Below are positions 1 to 6,722 of a stretch of 7,260 bases of DNA, piece by piece. Position numbers and translations under genes: made by a program. Below the pieces are notes generated by a model. The model did not search any database and was not told the origin of the DNA. It saw only the letters and a program-made list of their open reading frames with translations. This DNA comes from an uncultured Parabacteroides sp. (GTDB lineage Bacteria; Bacteroidota; Bacteroidia; Bacteroidales; Tannerellaceae), in assembly GCA_900541965.1 (NCBI GenBank), contig UQLN01000098.1, positions 1 to 7,260 of the forward strand, read 5' to 3'. Numbering within the stretch: the first letter of the stretch is position 1; the number at the start of each line of letters is the position of its first letter.

Positions 1-639
1 CTTCAGCCGGTACCCATTGTTGGAGCCGGACGTACGGATGCCGGTGTGCATGCCCGTTTAATGGTCGCCCACTTCGACTGGCATGAACCTATTCAGGATT
101 TGGCTTTTCTTGTAGAAAAACTAAATCGTTTGTTGCCTAAAGATATTGCTATATACCATATTGTTCCGGTTTGCCCGGAAGCACATGCCCGGTTTGATGC
201 AACTTCCCGCACTTATAAATATTATGTTACGACCCGGAAAGACCCGTTCAATTATGAATTGGTTTATAAGATTCCGGGTAAACTGGATTTTGAAGCGATG
301 AATGCGGCATGCCCTGTTTTGTTCGAGTATATAGATTTTACCAGCTTCAGTAAATTGCATACAGATGTGAAGACTAACAACTGCCGCATCAGTTATGCCC
401 ATTGGGAACAGGAGGGAGATGTTTGGGTATTTACTATCCGTGCCGACCGTTTTTTACGTAATATGGTTCGTGCAATTGTAGGAACGTTGCTTGAAGTGGG
501 TAGGGGAAAACTAACTGCTGAGGGCTTTAGGAAAGTGATAGAAGCAAAGGATAGGGGAGAAGCCGGAACGTCGGCTCCCGGACATGCTCTGTATTTGGTG
601 GATGTGACTTATCCTGATAAATTATTTGTAAAACAATAG
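1..639 (+). CDS. truA: tRNA pseudouridine(38-40) synthase TruA, 5' end missing
   Basis: TruA converts uridines 38, 39 and 40 of the tRNA anticodon arm to pseudouridine in the cytoplasm. The reading frame is open from base 1, so the gene enters from the left; 212 codons are visible and roughly 35-50 N-terminal residues are missing compared with usual TruA lengths. The catalytic motif GRTDAGVHA lies at bases 28-54, with the catalytic Asp at 37-39. Downstream are other family hallmarks: SRTYKYYV in the central region, and FLRNMVRAIVG followed by EVGRGKL, then DRGEAGTSAP and a terminal YLVDVTYP. A GTG at 46 could be taken for a start, but it is the Val of the catalytic motif and cannot be the true start. 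The stop is TAG at 637-639. The next gene begins 45 bases later on the same strand. Identification is secure; the only defect is truncation by the window edge. Confidence 0.96.
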   Translation, partial: LQPVPIVGAGRTDAGVHARLMVAHFDWHEPIQDLAFLVEKLNRLLPKDIAIYHIVPVCPEAHARFDATSRTYKYYVTTRKDPFNYELVYKIPGKLDFEAMNAACPVLFEYIDFTSFSKLHTDVKTNNCRISYAHWEQEGDVWVFTIRADRFLRNMVRAIVGTLLEVGRGKLTAEGFRKVIEAKDRGEAGTSAPGHALYLVDVTYPDKLFVKQ

Positions 640-641
640 AA

Positions 642-666
642 AAAACGGTTTGCCCGGTTTTCTTTT
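642..666 (+). terminator. Weak terminator-like hairpin after truA
   Basis: Three bases past the truA stop, AAAACGG (642-648) can pair with CCCGGTTTT (653-661), giving about seven pairs with one bulged base and a four-base loop. It is followed by a T-rich run interrupted by one C. The stem is short and mostly A-T, so it could only be a partial terminator. A transporter gene starts 19 bases further on, so some read-through would be expected if the genes form an operon. This is inferred from the sequence shape only. Confidence 0.25.
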
Positions 667-684
667 AATAAATAGATAATACTT

Positions 685-1581
685 ATGTGGATTGCATTAG
701 CATTCTTATCCGCTTTCCTTTTGGGCTGTTATGATGTAAACAAGAAGATGTCCCTGAATGGAAACGCTGTTCTTCCCGTTTTATTTTTAAATACGCTGAT
801 AAGCAGCCTGATTTTTGTCCCTTTTATTATTCTTTCTTTTTGTACGGACTATTTGGACGGAACCATGTTGTATGTTCCCCACGTTTCGTTTGAAACCCAT
901 GTCGCCGTATTTGTAAAGGCTGTAATTGTCCTTTCTTCCTGGATTTTCGGTTATTTCGGGTTGAAATATTTACCACTGACCATAACCGGACCCATCAAAG
1001 CCACACAGCCTGTTTTGAATCTGGTCGGTGCCATGCTTATATTCGGCGAACGGTTGAATTTATTGCAGTGGATAGGTGTTATTTTTGCCATTGCTTCATT
1101 TTATCTGCTCTCTTCTTCCGGAAGAAAAGAGGGAATACGTTTTACTCATAATAAATGGATATTTTTTACCGTTTTATCTGTGATAACCGGAGCATTAAGC
1201 GGCTTGTATGATAAGCATCTGATGAGAAATATGGATGTGATGACTGTGCAAGTATGGTTCAATATCTACCAGTGTATTATGATGATACCTATACTTATGC
1301 TGTTCTGGTATCCCCGCAGGAAGACTACCACTCCGTTTACCTGGCGATGGAATATTATATTTATCTCCATATTTCTGTGTATGGCGGACTGGATTTACTT
1401 CTATGCCTTGACATTCCCCGATTCCATGATATCGATAGTCTCTATGGTACGTCGTAGCAATGTACTGATAACCTTTGCTGCCGGAGCACTGTTCTTCCAT
1501 GAAAAAAACTTAAAGAGCAAAGCGATAGACCTCGTTTTGGTATTATTTGGGATGATATTCCTATATTTGGGCTCTAAATAG
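685..1581 (+). CDS. EamA/DMT-family membrane transporter
   Basis: This 298-residue protein is a predicted inner-membrane transporter of the drug/metabolite transporter superfamily. About ten hydrophobic segments can be read, at roughly 2-18, 29-52, 72-91, 98-120, 124-142, 157-175, 185-209, 222-240, 246-271 and 277-296. They form two repeated EamA halves. Each half has the typical late-domain pattern of small and polar residues, then a helix ending in GE or HE, then another helix: TGPIKATQPVLN with IFGERLN in the first half, SMVRRSNVLITF with FFHEKNLK in the second. The substrate cannot be inferred; members export or import amino acids, metabolites, nucleotide sugars or drugs. The ATG at 685 gives a complete first helix and follows an AT-rich leader without a clear Shine-Dalgarno. 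It lies 45 bases after truA and 12 bases before a DUF3256 gene on the same strand, which suggests a shared transcript. Family call firm, function unknown. Confidence 0.88.
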   Translation: MWIALAFLSAFLLGCYDVNKKMSLNGNAVLPVLFLNTLISSLIFVPFIILSFCTDYLDGTMLYVPHVSFETHVAVFVKAVIVLSSWIFGYFGLKYLPLTITGPIKATQPVLNLVGAMLIFGERLNLLQWIGVIFAIASFYLLSSSGRKEGIRFTHNKWIFFTVLSVITGALSGLYDKHLMRNMDVMTVQVWFNIYQCIMMIPILMLFWYPRRKTTTPFTWRWNIIFISIFLCMADWIYFYALTFPDSMISIVSMVRRSNVLITFAAGALFFHEKNLKSKAIDLVLVLFGMIFLYLGSK

Positions 1582-1593
1582 AAAAGTGAAAAA

Positions 1594-2226
1594 ATGAAGC
1601 GAATACTTTTGTTGATATTAGTTTGTGTGTGTGCTTTTACGATAAAGGCTCAGGATATAGATGCTGTTTTCGTTGCCATGCCGAATAATTATATCCCTCA
1701 GTTGGAAAATGAATGGCGGAAGGATTTGGTCGAACTTTATAAATCCGGTCAGGAAGCCAAATTGAAGAATACGATGAACGGCACTTCTTCCATAAAGAAG
1801 CTGACGGATGACTACCTGCTGTTGCAGGTTACAGAACGCAGCACTGTAGAGATGAAGTTGCTTCCGCTGGTAAATAATACGAATGTCGTATGTATGATTA
1901 CAACTGTTTACGGACCGGTTCCCGATAGCCGTATCCAGTTCTTTACAACTACTTGGGAACCTCTGGAAGCATCGGATATGTTTACTCCGGTTTCTGCTGA
2001 CTGGTTTCTCAAAGAGGATGTAGATAAGAATAGTATTGCTTTTATTGAAAGTACTTCCCGTTTGGATATGGATTTACGTAAGTATTCCCTTAATCCGGAC
2101 GACCTGACCTTGACGGTAGAATATACGACTCCCCAATATCTATCGAAAGAAGACAGAAAGAAAGTGGAACCTTACCTGAAAGACACACCAAAGGTATATA
2201 CATGGGAAAAATTCCACTTTAAATAA
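1594..2226 (+). CDS. DUF3256 family secreted protein
   Basis: The 210-residue product has a clear N-terminal signal peptide: Lys-Arg at 2-3, a hydrophobic core at about 4-16, and a likely signal peptidase I site after Ala19 (IKA|Q). There is no lipobox Cys at the cleavage point, so it is probably periplasmic or otherwise exported as a soluble protein. The mature part is mixed alpha/beta, with no further membrane segment. From memory the overall sequence (start DIDAVFVAMP, centre TDDYLLLQVTERS, end TWEKFHF) matches DUF3256, a Bacteroidales family of unknown function; I see no catalytic motif I can name. The start codon lies 12 bases after the transporter stop within an A-rich leader (gtgaaaaa), which indicates translational coupling or at least co-transcription. 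It ends 28 bases from the stop of a convergent gene. Family call moderately sure; no function is claimed. Confidence 0.8.
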   Translation: MKRILLLILVCVCAFTIKAQDIDAVFVAMPNNYIPQLENEWRKDLVELYKSGQEAKLKNTMNGTSSIKKLTDDYLLLQVTERSTVEMKLLPLVNNTNVVCMITTVYGPVPDSRIQFFTTTWEPLEASDMFTPVSADWFLKEDVDKNSIAFIESTSRLDMDLRKYSLNPDDLTLTVEYTTPQYLSKEDRKKVEPYLKDTPKVYTWEKFHFK

Positions 2227-2254
2227 TTGACTAAACAGATGGGGAATGTGAATC

Positions 2255-3874
2255 CTAACGATGTATCGTTCGTTTGTCTGTATAGATAGCGGGAGGCAGG
2301 GTGTATAAAGCTTCTTTGCTATCAGAAATATTTGTCATTTTAGTTTCTAAATCACCATACCAGAACAAGGTAGATGCATAATCTACTTGCCCGCCGTCCC
2401 AGCTGATCAATTCGAAATCGAATTGTAAATGTTCGTTGAAAGGAATGATATCCAGATTTCGTGTACGAACAAAGGTATTGTATCCTCTCGAAGCCTCATC
2501 GTCTTCCCGGGGAGCACCACCGAAGGGATTGAAATAAGGATGGATGGGAGCAAAAGTTGTATTATAGTAATCCTCCGTGCCACAACCGAAGTGAGAAGGG
2601 AATTCTTCATTATCTATCCAGATATGTTCATCACCTTCGCCATACCAGCGTGGGCAATGATTATACAAAGAGAGCATGTCACCTTTAAAAACGCCTCTTC
2701 CCTGTAAAGTCCCCATATTATAGTCCAAACCGCGGTTAGTCTCCAATCCGTTTTCTTGCTTCCATCCGGCATGGAAATATAGTGTGTTGGCATACCATTT
2801 CCATGCAGAAACACAAGCCTCTATCTTGATTTTGGCAGTGTTTTCGGAAATATTTTCGATTTCGATGTCGGCTTTCTGCTGATAAGGCATGACAAAACGT
2901 AGCCTTGAATATCCTTTTCCATCTGCTTCCAGATAATAGCTGCGAACGGCGGGGGCTCCCATACCAGCTCCTGTCAAATCACTTAATGGTACACATACTG
3001 TTTGAACGCCATCGAAAGAGATTTTGACTATCAGATTACGCATTATTGAAGAATAGTTGGCGGAATCGACCTCTGATACATGTATCGAGAGGTTTCGGAT
3101 TGCTTTTTCTCCTTCGGGAAGTGGCATGCTTAGAGATGAGTGGGCAGTTAATCTGCTCTCTTTAATTTCCAGGTTTTCAGTATATGCTTTGGGGTGCATG
3201 AGCTGTTCACTGAGTTTTTGTGCCTTATCTTGTAGAGCCTCTCCGTCTTGGAGGGTAAAAGTTTGGACTTTAGTCCCTTTAGGATACGTGCGGCAGGACG
3301 TATGGAAGAAGTAATCGCGGTCTACATTGTCTACCGTTATTTTACAGCTTCGTGCATAAGGAAGGGGATAGTAGAAACTACTTCCTTGTGTAGTAGAATA
3401 GTGCTCGTGTTTGTACAATAATCCTTCGGGGATGTTTAGCGGAAATAGAGAAATGTCATAAGCGGGAATAAGAATGCTGGCTTCTTTTTCTCCGTCAAAG
3501 TAGATACGAAGATTTGCGCCATCGGCACCGCCGGTAGTCAGTATTCGGGTGAGTACACCAGGACCTTCTTCGTCAAATAATACTTTCTCTACCCGCCCGT
3601 TGTTGGCTTCATAACGAATGAATCCTGTATTATCATGATTGGCATGCCATGATGGAGTGCCTGGTGTTACTGACCTGCGATCATAACTGGATATATGTTT
3701 GGTTGTAAAAGTTGGAGCGGGAAAACAAGGTTCTGCTTCTACATCGATCATTTCGTCCATCAATGATTCTAAATTAATCTTGTCTTTGCAAGAAGAATAA
3801 TCAGGTCCTTTGCAGGAATAGAGGGAAAAAAGAATCGCAAAGCTATACAAATAATATAAAGTCGTAGTTTTCAT
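2255..3874 (-). CDS. DUF2961 / GH172 family lipoprotein, candidate alpha-fructofuranosidase or alpha-D-arabinofuranosidase
   Basis: This 539-residue protein belongs to DUF2961, now glycoside hydrolase family GH172. Characterised members I recall are a bifidobacterial difructose dianhydride I synthase/hydrolase (alpha-D-fructofuranosidase) and exo-alpha-D-arabinofuranosidases. The N-terminus is a lipoprotein signal with lipobox LYSC, modified Cys21. Early family landmarks include EGPGVLTRI at 103-111. The core signature spans 411-440: YGEGDEHIWID, then FGCGTEDYY. Glu413 and Glu434 are the likely catalytic pair; their spacing of 21 equals that of the two catalytic glutamates I remember for the bifidobacterial enzyme (Glu270, Glu291). 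WDGGQVDYAS at 492-501 is the usual C-terminal strand. The start at 3874 gives a full signal peptide. It is last in a minus-strand cluster with two GH32 genes and a sugar permease, which favours a fructose-based substrate over arabinan. The 111-base gap upstream is the largest in the window. Family firm; substrate inferred. Confidence 0.88.
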   Translation of the reverse strand: MKTTTLYYLYSFAILFSLYSCKGPDYSSCKDKINLESLMDEMIDVEAEPCFPAPTFTTKHISSYDRRSVTPGTPSWHANHDNTGFIRYEANNGRVEKVLFDEEGPGVLTRILTTGGADGANLRIYFDGEKEASILIPAYDISLFPLNIPEGLLYKHEHYSTTQGSSFYYPLPYARSCKITVDNVDRDYFFHTSCRTYPKGTKVQTFTLQDGEALQDKAQKLSEQLMHPKAYTENLEIKESRLTAHSSLSMPLPEGEKAIRNLSIHVSEVDSANYSSIMRNLIVKISFDGVQTVCVPLSDLTGAGMGAPAVRSYYLEADGKGYSRLRFVMPYQQKADIEIENISENTAKIKIEACVSAWKWYANTLYFHAGWKQENGLETNRGLDYNMGTLQGRGVFKGDMLSLYNHCPRWYGEGDEHIWIDNEEFPSHFGCGTEDYYNTTFAPIHPYFNPFGGAPREDDEASRGYNTFVRTRNLDIIPFNEHLQFDFELISWDGGQVDYASTLFWYGDLETKMTNISDSKEALYTLPPAIYTDKRTIHR

Positions 3875-3985
3875 CGTGTATAATTATGAAGTTAATAAAT
3901 CACGCAGAAGTGAATTCTTTTTAATTCTGTTTGCCAGAACCTGCTAAGATGGTTTTATTCTTCTTGAGAGATTCCTTCTTTCCTT
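3875..3985 (-). other. Intergenic spacer between the permease and GH172 genes
   Basis: This 111-base AT-rich gap is the only sizeable spacer in the minus-strand cluster. A short inverted repeat, GAATT-(6)-AATTC, sits at about 3912-3927. I looked on the minus strand for a Bacteroides-type promoter (TTTG near -33, TAnnTTTG near -7) and found no convincing match. It may hold a weak internal promoter or a processing site, but the sequence does not show which. Confidence 0.3.
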
Positions 3986-5146
3986 TTAAGTGTGATTGAT
4001 TTTTTTCATTTTGGTCATTAGGAATAACAAGTAGCATGCGCAAATCGTTAATACGATCACCGCGCCGGTTTGTCCTCCCATTGTGTCGGAAGCAACGCCC
4101 ATCAGAACAGGGAAGATAGCGCCTCCTATGATCCCCATAATCATTAATCCGGATATTTCATTATGCCGGGTCGGCATATAACTCAACGCACTTGAGAAAA
4201 TAATAGGAAATATATTAGAGTTACCAAAGCCAATGAGTCCTATGCATATATAAATAGCAAGTAAACTTTGGCTGAAGTATAGTCCTGTAATACCGGCCAT
4301 AATCATGAATACACTGATCATGAAGAATTTGACTGGTGAGAACCATGCCAAAATAAATGTTCCGGAAAAGCATCCGATGGTACGTAAGAAGAAATACAGA
4401 CTAATTACATATCCGGCTTCCGAAAGTGAAATGCCAACTCTTTCTTGTAGAAGTTTCGGGGCTGTAATATTAACTCCGACATCTATGCCTACGTGAACCA
4501 GAATTCCAAGGAAAAAAAGAACAATGATGACGTTACTAAGCAGACTGATACATTCGCGAAACGAAGAAGATTGATTCTTTTCTGTCGGTTCTTTAATCGG
4601 GGTACTCATCAGATAGAAGATGGCAATTACATCTACTACGGCAAATACGACAAAGAGCAATTTCCAGTTTCCATAGTAGAGGGCTGCTTTTGCTGCAAGA
4701 ATCGGTGCAATGGCGGAAGCAATGGCTTTAACGAATTGCCCTAATGTGAGAAAACTGGATTGTTTGTCTGGATTTACCATATTGGCTAATAGAGGATTGA
4801 GGGATACCTGTATGATTGTGTTCCCGATTCCTATAAAAGAAAAGGCGATGAACATGCTGATACTGTCATAAATCAGACAGGGAATGATAAGTCCGACAAG
4901 CGTCAGGAACATACTTAAAAGAACAGTTTTTTTCCTTCCGATTTTATTCATTAACATACTGGTTGGTACCGAAAATATCAGGAACCAAAGGAAAACCATC
5001 ACTGAAAATGAATTGGCAGCCGTATCGGACAGACTGAAATCATTTTTTACATAATTGGTGGCAATACCGACCAAATCGACAAATCCCATCGTAAAAAACG
5101 CCAGCATAACAGGGATGATACGTGGAATAATACTTTCTTTCTTCAT
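3986..5146 (-). CDS. MFS sugar permease, fucose:H+ symporter (FHS)-like, probable fructose importer
   Basis: The 386-residue protein is a twelve-helix major facilitator. Helices fill residues 8-175 and 203-378, separated by a short hydrophilic loop at about 181-200. The loop between helices 2 and 3 has the MFS motif MNKIGRKKT (66-74). The FHS/FucP-type pattern is seen in LNPLLANMVNPDK (116-128), followed by a helix rich in small residues and ending in IAP, and in MGIIGGAIFPVLMGVASD (337-354). Asp24 in helix 1 sits roughly where FucP has an essential Asp. At position 113 there is a Gln where, as I recall it, FucP has a functionally important Glu before the NP pair. It lies 37 bases downstream of a GH32-like gene, so it is probably co-transcribed. 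Members of this group import fucose, glucose/galactose or fructose; fructose fits the neighbours best. The AT-rich leader has no evident Shine-Dalgarno, normal for this phylum. Family firm, substrate inferred. Confidence 0.87.
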   Translation of the reverse strand: MKKESIIPRIIPVMLAFFTMGFVDLVGIATNYVKNDFSLSDTAANSFSVMVFLWFLIFSVPTSMLMNKIGRKKTVLLSMFLTLVGLIIPCLIYDSISMFIAFSFIGIGNTIIQVSLNPLLANMVNPDKQSSFLTLGQFVKAIASAIAPILAAKAALYYGNWKLLFVVFAVVDVIAIFYLMSTPIKEPTEKNQSSSFRECISLLSNVIIVLFFLGILVHVGIDVGVNITAPKLLQERVGISLSEAGYVISLYFFLRTIGCFSGTFILAWFSPVKFFMISVFMIMAGITGLYFSQSLLAIYICIGLIGFGNSNIFPIIFSSALSYMPTRHNEISGLMIMGIIGGAIFPVLMGVASDTMGGQTGAVIVLTICACYLLFLMTKMKKINHT

Positions 5147-5183
5147 ATAATTTGTTTTTTAGTAATTGTTTATCTTGTCCGTT

Positions 5184-6716
5184 TTATTTGTCTTTTAACA
5201 GGCTGAGGGATGCTTCCTGTAATGTAGTGTTTCCATTGTCCGAATATAATTCGAAGGCTACGAAAGGCTCTTCCGGAAAAGAAAGAGCGGTTAAAGCAAC
5301 TCTGTTTTCACAGGCAAACAGTTCGACCGAATTATGGTCTGCCAATATATACCAGTCTGTAGTTGGTCCATAGTGTGAATAGGTTGCTCCTACTAATCGG
5401 TCGAAACTCTCGGAAAAAGACTGTTCTCTGAGTTGGCTACGGTCTATATAAAAGGAATTTAATTCGGCTTGGTATCCGATGGCGATTCGTTTACCTGATT
5501 CTGTTATGAAACGGATTCCGTAATCTCTTGCTCCCCATATGGCCCGCCGGTTGGTATTATCGAATGAAAGTTTCAGGATAAACGGCTCTTTAGGAAAAGG
5601 TATATCACTGAATATTTTTCTTTCTCCGGTATATTTTATCTTTTCTTCCGAAGAATAGGTGTTTCGGATATAGTTATCTATTGCTTGTACAGGGCGGGAG
5701 GCAAGGATATAATAATTACCTTCCGCTTTCAGACTTAGTGTACGGGGGAAGGTTAGACTTCCGCGTCCTTGTTGGGTCGGTAGCAGGTTTGCGTAATCCC
5801 AGCTATTCATCCAGCTTAGCATAACTGGATTTTTTCCGGAAAGTGTGATGCCTGCGCAATTATCTTTGCCATAGTCTGCCCACAATTCCTGTGTTTGGGT
5901 GATTTTAAATCTTGTACCGTTAAAATCTCCGACAAAATATCGTATTCCGGGTGCCCCGTCTGCCGGGCCTCCGTTCATTGTGACGGTTAATACCCATTTT
6001 GTCTGTCCGCTACTGGTAACCTGAAGAGGGAAGAATGACGAACTTTCCCAGTTGCCTTCGGAAAACAGTCCTTCGCCGAATGTACTCAGGTAAGTCCAAT
6101 GCCGACAATCGGAAGAAGAGTAGAAACGGATTGTGGAACCGGTGGAAACAGTCATCAACCATTTATTTAAGTTTTCGTTCCAGGATACATTCGGGTTGTA
6201 TAATTGCTGATATTGGTTGTCTTTTACTATTGGAGCTTCCGGCTTAGTCCATGAAAGACCTTTGTCGAGGCTGTAAGCCATGTAGACTGGTCTGTCCGGA
6301 TTCCTTTTATCATTTTGGTAGGTAAAGAATGCTATGAAGGGGGATGTGGTGTCCGAACCCAAGCCGGAGGTGTTTTGTGAATCCACAATAACACTGCCGG
6401 AATAAATTTGTCCGAGAGCGTCGGCCGGGATAGCTACCGGCAGTTCTTCCCATTTGACAAGGTCGCGACTGACCGCATGTCCCCAGCTGATATTTCCGAG
6501 TACGGCATCAGAAGGATTATGCAGATAAAAAAGATGGTATTCTCCATCGGAATAAACGAGCCCGGATGGTTCGCCCGTCCAGTTTTTACCGGAAGAGAAA
6601 TGCATCTGAGGCTGGTATTTGTCTTCACCTGTAGTTTTGTTATGGCAGGAATAAAAACATAACAATAGGACGATTATTCCAGCTATTCTGTTTGTATATA
6701 TCTTTTTCATACTCAT
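5184..6716 (-). CDS. Divergent GH32-like lipoprotein with altered catalytic motifs
   Basis: This 510-residue protein has the GH32 layout of an N-terminal five-bladed propeller (about 40-335) and a C-terminal beta-sandwich (about 370-508), after a lipoprotein signal with lipobox FYSC (Cys24). Conserved GH32 landmarks are DGEYHLFYLHNP (57-68), WGHAVSRDLVKWEELP (78-93), YSGS (105-108), DYGKD (281-285), SWMNSWDYANLLPT (301-314) and GSLTFPRTLSL (319-329). The catalytic motifs depart from the family norm. WMNDPNG reads WTGEPSG at 46-52, putting Glu49 in place of the nucleophile Asp. RDP reads YNP at 173-175. WEC reads WES at 223-225, keeping the acid/base Glu224. It may act on an unusual fructoside or may be a binding protein. 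The start at 6716 lies seven bases past the upstream GH32 stop; an alternative ATG at 6710 gives a tidier signal peptide (MKKIYTNR). The permease gene follows after 37 bases. Family call firm; activity uncertain. Confidence 0.86.
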   Translation of the reverse strand: MSMKKIYTNRIAGIIVLLLCFYSCHNKTTGEDKYQPQMHFSSGKNWTGEPSGLVYSDGEYHLFYLHNPSDAVLGNISWGHAVSRDLVKWEELPVAIPADALGQIYSGSVIVDSQNTSGLGSDTTSPFIAFFTYQNDKRNPDRPVYMAYSLDKGLSWTKPEAPIVKDNQYQQLYNPNVSWNENLNKWLMTVSTGSTIRFYSSSDCRHWTYLSTFGEGLFSEGNWESSSFFPLQVTSSGQTKWVLTVTMNGGPADGAPGIRYFVGDFNGTRFKITQTQELWADYGKDNCAGITLSGKNPVMLSWMNSWDYANLLPTQQGRGSLTFPRTLSLKAEGNYYILASRPVQAIDNYIRNTYSSEEKIKYTGERKIFSDIPFPKEPFILKLSFDNTNRRAIWGARDYGIRFITESGKRIAIGYQAELNSFYIDRSQLREQSFSESFDRLVGATYSHYGPTTDWYILADHNSVELFACENRVALTALSFPEEPFVAFELYSDNGNTTLQEASLSLLKDK

Positions 6717-6722
6717 ACGATA

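Noticed and set aside
46..639. A complete short gene starting at GTG 46
   Set aside because: The GTG encodes Val of the TruA catalytic motif and the frame is open back to base 1, so this is an internal codon of a gene cut by the window edge.
2200..2220. Hairpin GGAA-AAA-TTCC near the end of the DUF3256 gene
   Set aside because: A four-pair stem within coding sequence with no following T-run; expected by chance.
2257..2270. Palindrome AACGAT-GT-ATCGTT as a bidirectional terminator
   Set aside because: The loop is only two bases, the stem is six pairs, no T-run follows on either strand, and it overlaps coding sequence. Too weak to list as a terminator.
2429..3314. Plus-strand open frames inside the GH172 gene
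   Set aside because: They lie antisense to a long gene with clear family motifs, have no recognisable protein features, and look like chance open frames. The same applies to antisense frames within the other genes.
6540..6600. Frameshift or sequencing error as the cause of the altered GH32 nucleophile motif
   Set aside because: The frame is continuous with perfect GH32 matches directly after the motif (SGLVYSDGEYHLFY), and several independent codons differ (ACG GGC GAA, TCC). A single error cannot explain it, and the RDP and WEC motifs are changed too.
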